Below are positions 8,900 to 20,800 of a DNA stretch of 64,000 nucleotides, in pieces. Source of the stretch: Maribacter sp044594925 (GTDB lineage Bacteria > Bacteroidota > Bacteroidia > Flavobacteriales > Flavobacteriaceae). Every line of letters begins with the position of its first letter. Position 1 is the stretch's first letter. Where the stretch lies: NCBI RefSeq assembly GCF_044594925.1, contig NZ_CP138991.1, positions 1,550,001 through 1,614,000 on the forward strand, in the 5' to 3' direction. The position numbers were made by a program, and so were the translations under genes. The notes below the pieces were generated by a model. It saw only the letters and a list, made by a program, of their open reading frames with translations, searched no databases and was not told the origin of the DNA.

Positions 8900-11800
8900 A
8901 TGTCCAAAATTAATATCGTTCTCCTGTTTTTATTAGCACTAATCATTATCTCCTGTAATCATCAAGAAGAGAAATTATTCACAAAGATTCCCTCTAACGA
9001 AACCAATATTCACTTTAATAATAGAATCATAGAAAGTGATAGTTTCAATATTCTTAATAGCGAGTATATTTTTAACGGCGGCGGCGTGGGAATAGGAGAC
9101 TTTAATAATGACGGTAAACCGGACGTCTTTTTTAGCGGTAATCAAGTAGAGAATCAACTTTATTTAAACCAAGGAGACTTCTCTTTTAAAAATGTATCCG
9201 AAAAAGCAAACATCAAAGCTAAAGATCGCTGGAACACGGGTATTGCTGTAACGGACGTGAATTTAGACGGTTTTTTGGACATCTATGTATGTTCTGCTAT
9301 GCTCCCTTCGGATGATGAACGCAAAAATCTTCTTTTTGTTAATCAAGGTTTAGATGACGATGGAGTACCGACATTTAAAGAAATGGCTGAGACATATGGT
9401 GTAGCTGGTGAGGAAAACAGCATGGGGGCCACATTTTTCGATTACGATAAAGATGGCCTTTTAGATTTATACGTTTTGAACAACGTTGATATACACCTAC
9501 TTCCCGCTAACTACCGAAAAAAAATAACTGATGGGTCCGCAGATAGTAATGATCGTCTGTACAAAAATAATGGTGATGGTACTTTTAAGGACGTAAGTAT
9601 GGAAGCTGGTATAAAAATAGAGGGCTACGGTCTTGGTCTAGCGATAGCCGATATCAATTACGACGGTTGGCCAGATATTTATGTTAGCAATGATTATCTG
9701 AGTAATGATTTGATGTACATCAATAATAAAGATGGGTCTTTTACAAATCAAATTGCCAAAAAGATAAAGCATCAAAGCAAGTTCTCTATGGGTAACGATA
9801 TCTCGGATTTTAATAATGATGGTTATGTAGATATCATTACCTTGGATATGTTGGGAGAAACGAATCAAAGAACCAAAACAACAATTCCTAATACCAAATA
9901 CGCCAACTACATATTTAACGAAAAGTTTAATTACGAATATCAATATACACGTAACATGCTGCAAAAAGGAAATGGTCCAGACATTCCTTTTAGCGAAATA
10001 GGTCTCATGGCGGGAGTTGCAAGAACAGATTGGAGCTGGTCTCCCCTATTTGCGGATATGGATAATGATGGTTATAAAGACCTTCTAATTACAAACGGAT
10101 TCCCAAGGGATATAACAGATTTAGACTTTGGAGATTTCAAATTTAATGTAAGCCGTTATCTCAAAGAAAGTCAAATTCTAGATTCTATACCTCAGATAAA
10201 AATACCCAACTATGCGTATCGCAATACGGGTGATGGTCCAAGTTTCATGGACGTAAGTAAGGACTGGGGTCTAGATACCCCATCATTCTCTAACGGGGCG
10301 GCTATAGTAGATTTGGATAACGATGGCGACCTAGACTACATCGTCAACAATATTAATGATGAAGCATTTATTTATAGAAACAATAGCAATGAAGCTAAAG
10401 GAGAAAAAAATGACTTTATAAATATCGTATTATCGGGTCCTGAAAAAAATCCATCAGGAATTGGGTCAAAATTAGTTGTTCGATTTAAAGATGGTACATT
10501 CATGTATCAAGAACATTATTTAGGAAGAGGTTATATGTCAACGATACAAGATGGTATCCATTTAGGTCTTGGTAAGAAAAAGGAAATTACTTCATTAGAG
10601 ATTTTATGGCCCGATGGAAAATACCAGAAATTATATAATCCCGGTAAGAACTCATCACTTACCATTAATCACACCTCGTCCATTTCAATAGCGACCGAAC
10701 TATTAATATTTCCATTGGTCCCTAAAAAAGCAACACCATACTTTACCGATATAACAACTGAGGTAGGCATTGACTTTGTACACCAAGAGGAGGATATAGT
10801 AGATTATAGCGTGCAACGAATATTACCACATAAACTTACACAAAATGGGCCCTGTATGGTCACAGGAGATGTAAACAATGATGGCTTGGAAGATTTTATT
10901 GTAGGTAGTTCCGCAGGCTATGCGCCAACCATATTCTTTCAGAATAAAAATGGAGAATTTAAAGAAAAGCCACTATTTTCAACAGAAGACCTTTTAAAGT
11001 ATGAGCAAGAAGGTATGGCATTGTTTGATCTTGAAAATGACGGTGACCTAGATTTATATCTAGTTTCAGGAAGTAACGAATTTATGGTTAAGGATGATGA
11101 ATATTATACGGATATCCTGCTCCTTAACGACGGAAAAGGAAACTTTACAGTAGCATCAAATTTTCACCCAGAAATCAAAGGCAGTGGCTCAGTGGTTAAA
11201 GCAGCAGATTTTGATAATGATGGATTTACAGATTTATTTATTGGAGGCCGTACGCCATTCGCAAAATACCCATTACCGGAAAAGAGCTATTTGTTGAAGA
11301 ACGATCAAGGAAACTTGACTGATGTTACAGACACGGTAGTACCAGAGTTTAAAGGACTAGGTATGGTTACCGATGCTATTTGGGAAGATATTACAAACGA
11401 TGGGTTAGAGGATTTAATTGTTATCGGTGAGTTTATGCCCATCACCATTTTTCAAAATAACAAAACGAGCCTTACTAAGTTACAGCATACAGGATTAGAG
11501 GAATTATTGGGCTGGTGGGAAACTATTGAAGGTGAAGATTTTGATAATGATGGAGATATCGATTTTATAGTTGGGAATATAGGTTCTAACAATCAATACC
11601 AGCCTTCTCCAGAACGTCCCGTAAATCTGATTGCAAAAGATTTTGACAATAACGGTAATATCGACCCCATACTATTCGCTCATAGTCGTAGAGATTTCAA
11701 TGACAATAGCTATGAATCTTTCCCGGTAAACTTTTGGGGAGACCTTTATGGCCAAAGTACCCTTTTTCGTTCAAGATTCAATTCTTATAAGAGTTATTCA

Positions 11801-12241
11801 AAGGCTAATCTACAAACGTTACTTACCAAGGAGGAATTAAACGAAGCCCTTACTTTGACTGGAAATTATGATAAAAGTATTTATATCGAAAATTTAGGAG
11901 AAGGTAATTTTTCGCACAAAAGTTTACCCTGGCAAGCACAAGTAGCCCCTGTAAATGGCATAGCTATAGCCGATTATGATTTAGATGGATATCTAGATGT
12001 ACTTCTAGTAGGAAACGACTATGGCAACGAAACTTTTATTGGACGTTACGATGCTCATAACGGTTTATTCTTAAAGGGGGATAGCCAAGGAGGTTTTGAA
12101 GCAATAGCGAATAAAGAAAGTGGTTTTCTAGTTCCTGGAGATGCCAAGAACATTACTTTGGTAAAAAGTGCAAAGGGTACCAAACCATATATAATAACCA
12201 CCCAAAATAGAAATAAACTCCTTGTTTTTCGGAAAAAATAG
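8900..12241 (+). CDS. Large FG-GAP/VCBS and ASPIC/UnbV repeat lipoprotein (CRTAC1-like)
   Basis: A 1,113-residue lipoprotein with its lipobox at C19 (IIISC). About fourteen calcium-binding loops of the form DxNxDGxxD are spread along it, such as DFNNDGKPD, DVNLDGFLD, DYDKDGLLD and DFDNDGDID. This indicates two beta-propellers built of FG-GAP/VCBS repeats. Between them, at about residues 505-590, is an ASPIC/UnbV domain (GIGSKLVVRF, EILWPDG). Proteins of this plan are often encoded beside SusCD pairs in marine Bacteroidota and are thought to bind ligands at the cell surface; that role is inferred. A 66-bp gap separates it from the cytochrome gene. Confidence 0.88.
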   Translation: MSKINIVLLFLLALIIISCNHQEEKLFTKIPSNETNIHFNNRIIESDSFNILNSEYIFNGGGVGIGDFNNDGKPDVFFSGNQVENQLYLNQGDFSFKNVSEKANIKAKDRWNTGIAVTDVNLDGFLDIYVCSAMLPSDDERKNLLFVNQGLDDDGVPTFKEMAETYGVAGEENSMGATFFDYDKDGLLDLYVLNNVDIHLLPANYRKKITDGSADSNDRLYKNNGDGTFKDVSMEAGIKIEGYGLGLAIADINYDGWPDIYVSNDYLSNDLMYINNKDGSFTNQIAKKIKHQSKFSMGNDISDFNNDGYVDIITLDMLGETNQRTKTTIPNTKYANYIFNEKFNYEYQYTRNMLQKGNGPDIPFSEIGLMAGVARTDWSWSPLFADMDNDGYKDLLITNGFPRDITDLDFGDFKFNVSRYLKESQILDSIPQIKIPNYAYRNTGDGPSFMDVSKDWGLDTPSFSNGAAIVDLDNDGDLDYIVNNINDEAFIYRNNSNEAKGEKNDFINIVLSGPEKNPSGIGSKLVVRFKDGTFMYQEHYLGRGYMSTIQDGIHLGLGKKKEITSLEILWPDGKYQKLYNPGKNSSLTINHTSSISIATELLIFPLVPKKATPYFTDITTEVGIDFVHQEEDIVDYSVQRILPHKLTQNGPCMVTGDVNNDGLEDFIVGSSAGYAPTIFFQNKNGEFKEKPLFSTEDLLKYEQEGMALFDLENDGDLDLYLVSGSNEFMVKDDEYYTDILLLNDGKGNFTVASNFHPEIKGSGSVVKAADFDNDGFTDLFIGGRTPFAKYPLPEKSYLLKNDQGNLTDVTDTVVPEFKGLGMVTDAIWEDITNDGLEDLIVIGEFMPITIFQNNKTSLTKLQHTGLEELLGWWETIEGEDFDNDGDIDFIVGNIGSNNQYQPSPERPVNLIAKDFDNNGNIDPILFAHSRRDFNDNSYESFPVNFWGDLYGQSTLFRSRFNSYKSYSKANLQTLLTKEELNEALTLTGNYDKSIYIENLGEGNFSHKSLPWQAQVAPVNGIAIADYDLDGYLDVLLVGNDYGNETFIGRYDAHNGLFLKGDSQGGFEAIANKESGFLVPGDAKNITLVKSAKGTKPYIITTQNRNKLLVFRKK

Positions 12242-12307
12242 ACTTCACTATTCACATTGAAAGCAACTATCAATTTTAAGAGATTACAAATTCTAAAAGT
12301 ATTAAGA

Positions 12308-13843
12308 ATGACGGGGTTTATTTTTTCAAAAAACAACTATTGTTATTACCTTTTCCTTTTTATCCTTTTTGGTTCGTGCACTCCTAATAAGAAAAAAAGA
12401 GCAGCCCAATTATATACCACACATTGTGCTAGTTGTCATGTATTACCGAATATAGAAGACTTACCAAAGAATATTTGGGAGACGGGTGTTTTACCTGAAA
12501 TGGCCGCGAGAATGGGTATCATATACGATGGTAACGACCCTTATATAAATCTTACTTTTAAAGAGCAAGAGGCACGGATGATATCGGGCATCTACCCAGC
12601 AAAGCCGATAATTCCCGTTGAAGATTGGAACGACTTAAAAGACTATATCCTCTCCTTAGCACCAGATTCATTACTACATCCTGAAGCGGTAAAAGCTCCA
12701 AAAGAGCTTACACAGTTCCGTCCTACTGAGGTGAAATTAGATGCCAGAAAAGGAACCTTTATCACTTTCTTAGAATATAATAATGATGATAAAAGCATTA
12801 TTACGGCAGATTTAAATGGAGTAGTAAAAAAATTGAGTATACCATCAGATAGCGTCCATCAGATATTTCAAACTGAACAAGCTGTAACTTCATATATTGA
12901 AACAAATAGATTTTCATACACCACTAGCGTGGGATATCTAAATCCGTCGGAAATAGCCAGGGGCTATCTACGAATAGCGAATAAAAGTATAAATCATCGC
13001 TTACCCTTTACTTTACATAGACCAGTACACACTTTGGTAGAAGACCTAAATGGAGATGGAACCGAAGAGTTAGTTATTTGTGAATTTGGACATTTAACGG
13101 GAGGATTATCCCTTTTTGTAGAGCAGGACAGTTTAAATTTTACAAGAGAGCTGCTTTTGAACGCCCCAGGAACTACCCGAACAATAGCTAGGGATATGAA
13201 TGGAGATGAAAAATTAGACTTGGTGGTGCTAAGTTCACAAGGAAGGGAAAATATAACTATACTTTATCAAGAAGATAATCTTACGTTCGTTCCCGAAACT
13301 GTTATCCGATTTAATCCAGTTTACGGCTCAAGTTGGTTTGAGCTTATTGATTTTGATGGTGATGGCGACGACGACATACTAACAGTTCATGGAGATAATG
13401 CCGATAAAAGTTATGTTCAAAAACCCTATCATGGATTGCGGATTCACCTCAACGATGGTAAAAATAAGTTTACGGAACAGTTTTTTTATCCGCTGAACGG
13501 AGCTACCAGATTAGTATCTAATGATTTTGATAATGATGGTGATATAGATATAGCCCTATTAGCTACTTTTCCGGATTATGAAAATAAGCCCAAATCCAGC
13601 TTTGTTTATCTAGAAAACCTAGATGCCAAAACATTCCAGTTTCAAGACTTTACTTTTGAGGATGCAAATAAAGGGCGATGGTTACTCATGGATTCAGGTG
13701 ATATTGACAAAGACGGTGATGAAGATATTATACTGAGCGCCTTTACGTATGGCTTTACGCCAGTTCCCGAATACTTGGCCGATATTTGGGATGATAGCGA
13801 TACGGATATCATGATATTAGAAAACAATTTATATCAAAATTGA
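12308..13843 (+). CDS. Lipoprotein with c-type cytochrome domain fused to FG-GAP/VCBS repeats
   Basis: I chose ATG 12308 rather than the in-frame TTG at 12257, because it places a normal lipoprotein signal directly at the N-terminus (lipobox FGSC, C24). The protein then has 511 residues. A single haem-c site C40-A-S-C43-H44 lies in a cytochrome domain of about 110 residues. From about residue 240, at least five calcium loops (DLNGDGTEE, DMNGDEKLD, DFDGDGDDD, DFDNDGDID, DIDKDGDED) indicate a propeller. A surface- or periplasm-facing protein that couples ligand binding to electron transfer is plausible but unproven. It probably forms a transcript with the preceding CRTAC1-like gene. Confidence 0.85.
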   Translation: MTGFIFSKNNYCYYLFLFILFGSCTPNKKKRAAQLYTTHCASCHVLPNIEDLPKNIWETGVLPEMAARMGIIYDGNDPYINLTFKEQEARMISGIYPAKPIIPVEDWNDLKDYILSLAPDSLLHPEAVKAPKELTQFRPTEVKLDARKGTFITFLEYNNDDKSIITADLNGVVKKLSIPSDSVHQIFQTEQAVTSYIETNRFSYTTSVGYLNPSEIARGYLRIANKSINHRLPFTLHRPVHTLVEDLNGDGTEELVICEFGHLTGGLSLFVEQDSLNFTRELLLNAPGTTRTIARDMNGDEKLDLVVLSSQGRENITILYQEDNLTFVPETVIRFNPVYGSSWFELIDFDGDGDDDILTVHGDNADKSYVQKPYHGLRIHLNDGKNKFTEQFFYPLNGATRLVSNDFDNDGDIDIALLATFPDYENKPKSSFVYLENLDAKTFQFQDFTFEDANKGRWLLMDSGDIDKDGDEDIILSAFTYGFTPVPEYLADIWDDSDTDIMILENNLYQN

Positions 13844-13892
13844 TTCTTTATCCCATTGTTAACTCTAAAGAAGGACTAAATTGATTGTAAAA

Positions 13893-14624
13893 TCAATTTC
13901 CCGGTAATTGCTGTGCTACAAACCAATCATACAATTCTTCTGTGTCATACGCTTTAACCCATGAATTATGACCTACTCCAGGATATTTTGTAAATCGAAT
14001 TTCATGACCCATTTCTTTAAGTTTGTTCACCATATTTTCAGATTCAGTTACTGGAATGGACTTATCTTCTTCACCATGAAACACCCAAATAGGCATATTC
14101 TTATTTATCCAAGAAGCATACGGAACAGGTGTCATACCACAAACTACCGCCATTGCCGCAAAAGTTTCTGGATACTGTACAGCAAGCTCCCAAGCGGCAC
14201 CTCCGCCCCTACTTAAACCTGTCAAATATATTCTACGTTTATCTACTCTATTTTCTTTGACCACAGCATCTAAGAGTTGTTTTACCGCTCTGGTATTCCA
14301 CCATTTTTTTTGATATGGGTTTTGTGGGGCTAAGATTAAGAACGGAAACTTTTTTCCTTGAACAATAAGTTTTGGAGGTCCGTTTCTTTTAATGGTAACC
14401 AAGCTATCTCCAGATTCCCCACCTCCGTGCAAGAAAAGAAGAATTGGATATTCCTTCTCTGGTTTTTCCAAATAATCATCAGGATAATATAAATAATAGC
14501 TAAGGTTTTCCTTGACCGTAGTTTCCATCTCCGCATCTACTAAATTTGGTTTAACCTGAGAAGCACAACTAGTAACGATGAGAACGATTAAAATATACCT
14601 AAAGAAATTCATCAATTTATTCAA
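13893..14624 (-). CDS. Alpha/beta hydrolase lipoprotein (esterase/dienelactone-hydrolase-like)
   Basis: A 243-residue exported protein with a lipobox at C20 (IVTSC); a start at the internal ATG 14612 is also possible. The hydrolase core is complete: oxyanion-side LLFLHGGGESG, nucleophile elbow G-L-S-R-G-G, acid in FHGEEDKSIP, and histidine in GVGHNSW. The closest families are PHB-depolymerase-like esterases and prolyl-oligopeptidase-like hydrolases; carbohydrate esterase activity is possible given the neighbouring uptake genes. It converges on the cytochrome gene. A 9-bp AT-rich hairpin (13878-13899) overlaps its stop codon but lacks a T-tract. Confidence 0.8.
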   Translation of the reverse strand: MNKLMNFFRYILIVLIVTSCASQVKPNLVDAEMETTVKENLSYYLYYPDDYLEKPEKEYPILLFLHGGGESGDSLVTIKRNGPPKLIVQGKKFPFLILAPQNPYQKKWWNTRAVKQLLDAVVKENRVDKRRIYLTGLSRGGGAAWELAVQYPETFAAMAVVCGMTPVPYASWINKNMPIWVFHGEEDKSIPVTESENMVNKLKEMGHEIRFTKYPGVGHNSWVKAYDTEELYDWFVAQQLPGN

Positions 14625-14741
14625 TTTAGTTTATGCTCCAATATAGAAAAATCTATCGATTTTTTCGTTTTCTATATAGATTACACACAGAAAGATGCTA
14701 TAAGGCAACCTCCTTCTCATGAATGCAGTAATGTCTACCGA

Positions 14742-14847
14742 GTTAAGTGCCTCTGGACAAGCCTGAGGGGGCGTTGATAGGAAATGAACATTTAATTTCG
14801 AGGCAGGCCTCCAAGTATTGCACCCTTAGGCGATGTCAATAAAAAAA
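14742..14847 (+). repeat. Intergenic repeat element, copy 1
   Basis: A 106-bp segment alignable end to end with 54944-55048. The two share a perfect 28-bp core (14778-14805 here). The core runs into an imperfect hairpin, CGAGGC-AG-GCCTCC at 14799-14812. The element ends in CAATAAAAAAAG, whose A run is also the tail of the neighbouring terminator. Orientation is given as that of the shared sequence on the plus strand. It has no coding capacity. Confidence 0.8.
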
Positions 14848-14874
14848 GGAGACGTTTAATATAACGTCTCCTTT
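14841..14874 (-). terminator. Rho-independent terminator of the adhesin gene
   Basis: GGAGACGTT (14848-14856) pairs with AACGTCTCC (14863-14871), extendable by A-T pairs on both sides. Read on the minus strand the stem is followed by a run of seven T (plus-strand A run 14841-14847), 25 bp past the adhesin stop. The short T run on the other side could let it work weakly in both directions. Confidence 0.85.
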
Positions 14875-14898
14875 GAAAATTTCAATACTTTAGAATAG

Positions 14899-17800
14899 TT
14901 ATCTATACAATGTAAAATGTCCTACATAGCGTTGCTGGGTTTTGTCGTTTGCATTAACAACGTACCAATAATCTCCCGTCGGAACTTCATTTCCTTCGTA
15001 GGTTCCGTCCCAATTGGTGATTTCATTCAATATAGCTACTACCCGACCATATCTATCGTATATTTTTACCTCTATGTTTGGAAAGAACTCCCTATTTTCT
15101 GGTGACCAGACGTCGTTTAGGTTATCACCATCAGGTGTAAAGAAATTAGGAATTTCTAACATACCGGTAAATTCAAAGGGAACTTGCACCATAGCAACAC
15201 AACCGTTAGAATCTACCACCCTTACGTTAACAACGCCACTATCATTTGTTGTAAACACAGTTTCGGCTCCATAGGATTCGCTATTGAAGAAATATTCATA
15301 ACCTCCAAATCCGCCTTCGGCAATCGCCGTAAGCTCGTTAGGTCCCGTTTTCGTAGCGGTTAAAACTAATGGCTCATAAGCATCAACAGTAAATTCTACA
15401 AAGTTGGTACAACCATTTTCATGGTATACATAGACCGTGTGATCACCTGGAGGCAAATCCCCCCATGTATTCTCAATACCGGCCATAGCTGTAATAGCAT
15501 CAGTGGGGTCCAGTGGGTCAAGAGCAAACATTAAATCGGACATAAGACTATCATCTAATATTTGAACAGTGACCGTGCTATTTGGAAAAATACCTTCACA
15601 ACCATATTGAACTATGGGTTCTGCAGTTAAATCGACTCCAATACCGATAGTAAATACAGCTGTAGACGAACATAAATTTGCGTCTTGCGTGTAAATAGCG
15701 TAGGAGGCTCCTCCTTGTAAGCCTTCTATAATTTGACCATCATAAGGTGCAAAGACACCTGTACCTGTTTCATCAACAGGATCGATCATCTCAATTTTAT
15801 ACTCGAAATATGGCATAGGGCTTACAAGTGGGTCAACAAAAGGTGTTCCGCCTGTAATATCAAAAACTACGGTTCCGTCATTTGCACCGATACATAACTC
15901 TGGCGTTGTCTGTATATTGACTATTTCTACAACATCCGGTTCGGTAATCGTAATAAAGTCTTTTTCAAAACAACCGTTCTCATCTTGAATCAATATCTCG
16001 TACGTACCAGCAGCTAATTCATCAAAAGTATAACTGCCAGGTGTGGTTAAATCACTAAAAAATTCATTGAAATTAGGCCCTATTGCAAATTGGATTAAAC
16101 CAATACCTCCTGATAATACCTCTACAGTAATTGTTCCGTCTGCTTCACCATTACAAGTTACCGGTGTAGGATTCGCATCAAAAGTAATAGGGTCTGGTCT
16201 AACTATTTCAAACGGTCCGGCGATATCCATACATGTTGCTCCACTAGTAACGGCTATATAATAATCCGTTCCCGCAGGCAGACCTTCAAATGTCCCATTT
16301 TGTTGTGGACCTCTAAACAAGGTTGCCGAAGCTGAAGGACTAAACGCATCTACCGGATTACCTTCATACAAGTAAAATAAATCATCACCAACACCTCCGT
16401 TTACGAAAGATTCTATTCTACCATCCAATTCCGAAGCACAGGAGATATCATCTGGTAAATTGGGCAATAAAGTTATTCCTGTAGCATTGGTCATTGTAAT
16501 ACCATTTGACCTTACTGGTGAACATATACTCAATGCCGTTACTTTTCTAACATCAAATTGATAGGTTATTCCTTGAACACCAGGAATTAAAACCGAAGTT
16601 CCCGTCATATTCTGGTATGGTCCTACCACAACTCCATTTTCTACCGGAGCATACTCATATACAAACAAAGGGTCTGGGTTCTCGATAGATAGCCTCATTT
16701 CACCATCGCCTCCACATCCAGGTACCCTAGTCTGCACCAACAAAGGAGCTACTGGTGGTGGCGGGTCTACAAAATACGGTTCCGTAACATATAAACAATC
16801 AAAACTCGAAGACACTTCAATAGCAAACCATCCGGCACTTATGAAACCTCCACTTGCACCAATAAATGTAGGTGAATTTTGAAGTCCACTAGTAGAAACC
16901 ACATCCGTACGGTCGTTACTATTTAAATACAATAGTCTATAATTGTATCCGGCTCCCGGAAATCCTCCCGTGGCACCAGCGATAGCAGAAAGTGCATCAC
17001 CGGTTGTAGGGTCAAAAGCTTCTAAAACGGCATTATTTCCATTGGGACAATCCAAACCTTGCGGCTCACGAATGCCAGCATCAATTTGTAGTACTTCTTC
17101 CAATTCTATAGCGACACTATTGATACAACCTTCAATATCCCTTATTTCAACCTCATAAAAACCGAATTCTAATCCAGTAAACTCATTGGTATTCGTAAAA
17201 GGTGCAACTTCAGTAGTATACGTGGTACCACCATCCGTACTGAGCAATAATCTGTATTCATAAGGGAAAGCATCCCAACCACCCTGACCTGTAGCTTCTA
17301 TCTCACCACTATCATTACTACAGCCAACGTTTCCTACTGGTACTGCAGTTACAATTAAATCACCATTAGGTGTTCTAATATTGGCTACATTGCTATCATT
17401 TGAACAAAATGGCATAGCATCGGCCACAACTTCAACTATTAAATTACCGCCTGGAAGACCAGTAATTCTAGCTTGGTCGCCATTCACATCCGGAAAATCC
17501 GTAGTTGCAAAAGTACCTGTCGTTATTGGGGTAGACTTGGCAATATCATCGGCCATATAAACCGTATAGGAATAGTCACCAACATAATTTGTTACTTCTA
17601 TAAATAACGCTCCATCATTTCCTGGCGTAAAACAGCTTACCGGTTTAGCTTCCGTAATGGAAACCATCGGTTGTTCCGGTTCCAGTACGGTATGTACCGG
17701 TAACGGATAGGTACAACCTCCTATGTTATCCGTTATTTCAAACAAATAGTCTCCAGATGCTGGCAAGAACACATCTGCATAATTATTTCCAGAAGTATTT

Positions 17801-20800
17801 GTAACCGGGGAAACAGGGGTCACGGATACAGTAGAAACTGTAAAATCTGTTGTTCCGATTACCTCTATACGCACACGCTCATCATCTCTACAGTTCAAAG
17901 AATCTATCTCAATAATGGATGGGACCACATCGGTTGGTGGGTTTATCGTCGGTAAATCAAACGTAGTCCTACAACCGTTGGCGTCTATGGCGTATACGGT
18001 AATATTCTGTGAGACACCGGTATCTACGATTTCAAATGTATGACCTGTAGCAGTATTTCCCGTTTCATAATTCTCGAATCCTGTAATACTAAATTGATAA
18101 TCAGTGCTTAGTGTTCCAGTTCCTGGATTCGTAATAGTTACAACAATATCCGTTGAACTAAATCTATTGGCTCCTGGCTCACATGAAAAATCTGCGGCAA
18201 CAGCAGAAATAGTAAAATCAAGCGGCTCTGATATAACAACATCTACTTCATGAGTACATCCTTTATCGGAAATTACCTGAGCTATATAATTCCCTGGTAG
18301 TAAATTATCAAAGGAGCCTGAAGTATTAGTAAATAAAGCTGTTGGCGAAGGACCTAACGGAAGGCTTCCCATATAAATATTATACGCGGTTATACCATCT
18401 ACATTCGTCCCTGATGCTAAAGTAATATTGATACTACCGTCATCAGCGCCATTACAACTTACATCTGTTGCACCATCATCTATAATCAGTGGTGCAGTGG
18501 GTATTGTACTAATAATATTTTCTACAAGGAAAGTACAATTATTAACACCATCATTGACCTGATTATCGGTAACCAATACCTGATATTCCCCAGCCACTAT
18601 TCCGTTAAAAACACCGGTGGCGTTATTGGTTATGGTGACACCGAGGTTATCCTGTAATTCAAAATCAAAATCTCCACTACCACCATTCGCCGTTATAGTG
18701 ATGATGCCATCTGGGTCCGTACAATTGGGCTCAAAACTAAATCCTCCTGAAGCCGATAACACTTGAAACACTTCTGGTTCAGAAAATCCCGTACAACCAT
18801 TGGCATCGATTACATCGACCCTATATGTTCCTATACCTCCAACTGTAAACACCGCTTCCCATCTATTATCAACAGCATCAAAAACACCTGGTAGGGTAAG
18901 CCCTCCTAAAGTGAAGCTAGGCGTATTAATATTAGCCGGCATATGAACTTCAATGGTAAACGTTGCCGCTAAAACATCACACTGATTACTAACATCAAAA
19001 GTCGGTGCAGGTAATGGTGGATCTTCCGTAATTACTGCGGCAGAAATTCTATAGGCACAATTTCTGGAATCCCTTACCCAAATATCATAATCTAAACCTG
19101 GAGCAGGAGCACCTGGTAGAATTACGGTTGAAGCATCAGTGAAATCATCGGTAGGGTCGCTCGGTGTAAGTGTACCATCTTCATCCACAGGATTTCCAGC
19201 AAGTACATAAGCATATTCGTATGGACTACCAACAACAAAAGGAGTTCCGCCACTACCCCGAACCGTTAGTTGACCATCTGCATTACAATTTGCATTTATA
19301 TTTTCTATGACGTCCACCCTAGGTTCATTTAATATGGCAACGGTATTATCGCCATCTGAACAATCGGTCCCGTTATCATAAATGAGAATGCTATACGCTC
19401 CTTCGGGAACCTGATAAGTTCCTGTAGTCAAGGACGTAGTTTCCGAGATAAAAAGAGCCCCCGTATCGGTATTCCTTACTTCGATATCATAAGGTCCAAC
19501 AATAGCCGTTCCACTGATTGCATAGTCCAAGTCTACCAAATTACCTGGAATACAGGTCGCATTATCTATGGTCAGTGCAACATCCAAATCTGAAGGTCCA
19601 TCAGGAACCTCTATTATTTCTTGATAAATACAGTTAGTAGCCGTATCCACTACCTCTACAGTAAAAGTTTCACCAAATTGTATGTTACTAAAACAGTATC
19701 TCCTAACCGGAGGAACTCCTCCTAAGGATATGTAGGTAAATGGAGGGGCACTGCCATCAACCACCCTAATATCGAAAGGACCTGTCCCCCCAGTAATATC
19801 CACACAATACGTGAAACCACTAGGAGTACATACCAAAGGTAAAGTGGTGTTATCCGGTACAATGTTTACTGCCGTACTTCCAACGGTTACCGCATCTGTG
19901 GTACTACAACCTCTCGCATCTATGGTAATGACATTATAATTACCTGGGACGATGGCTACATCGTAAATATCCAAAGGATATGTTGTCGCACCATCTGTAG
20001 TAATTCTGGTAATCTCTGTACCAAATGCATCTTCTATTATATAGGTATATTCAGGAACGCCATTGGTAATACCAGTAATTTGAATTCCCCCAGAAACTAC
20101 ACTTGCACTACATGAGGCATCTAACGGTACTACGGTAGCATCAGGAGCGGGATTAGTATCAGGTGCAATAGCAACATCTACAATTCCTGGAATTAAACAA
20201 CCCCTACTATCTTTTACAAGATACTCGTAGGTCCCTACGGATAAACCTGAATAAACAGTTTGTGAGGAATAGGTGAAAACACCATCATCACCCACGCCAT
20301 AAGAAAGACTGCCATCTGGTCCAAATTTTATTTCGAACGGTGGAATACCACCGGTAGCATCAGGAATTATTTGAACAAAACCACTATTAGGGTCACCACA
20401 GCTAGTCCCCGTAGCGTTATGGGGTGCGACAATACTGGTAGGTTCATCAAATGTTATAGGCTCAGAAGTATCGGTACATGTATTATTGTCTACCACTGAA
20501 ACAGTATAGTCTCCATGCTCACCGAAAGGAACAGTATACGTAAAAGAGTTTGATGGTAATTGTAGCCCAATAAAACCAGGAACCGCAACACCATCTTTTA
20601 AAATGGTGTACGAGGTATTCGTTAAATCGCTAATATTCCCGCCTGTAATGGCTATCCCCAAGGTACCGTCACCAGCACAAGGGATTTCATCAACAATGCC
20701 TAGGACAACATTTATAGCAGGAGGAATTGTAATTGAAACTTGATTTGTACAATTATTATCATCCTCTACTTCAATGATATAGTTGCCCGGGACCAAATTA

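Noticed and set aside
12257..12307. TTG start upstream of the cytochrome-propeller gene
   Set aside because: It would bury the lipoprotein signal 17 residues inside; ATG 12308 gives a standard signal peptide.
13878..13899. AAATTGATT/AATCAATTT hairpin as a terminator between converging genes
   Set aside because: The stem is perfect but A/T only and has no T-tract on either strand, and it overlaps a stop codon.
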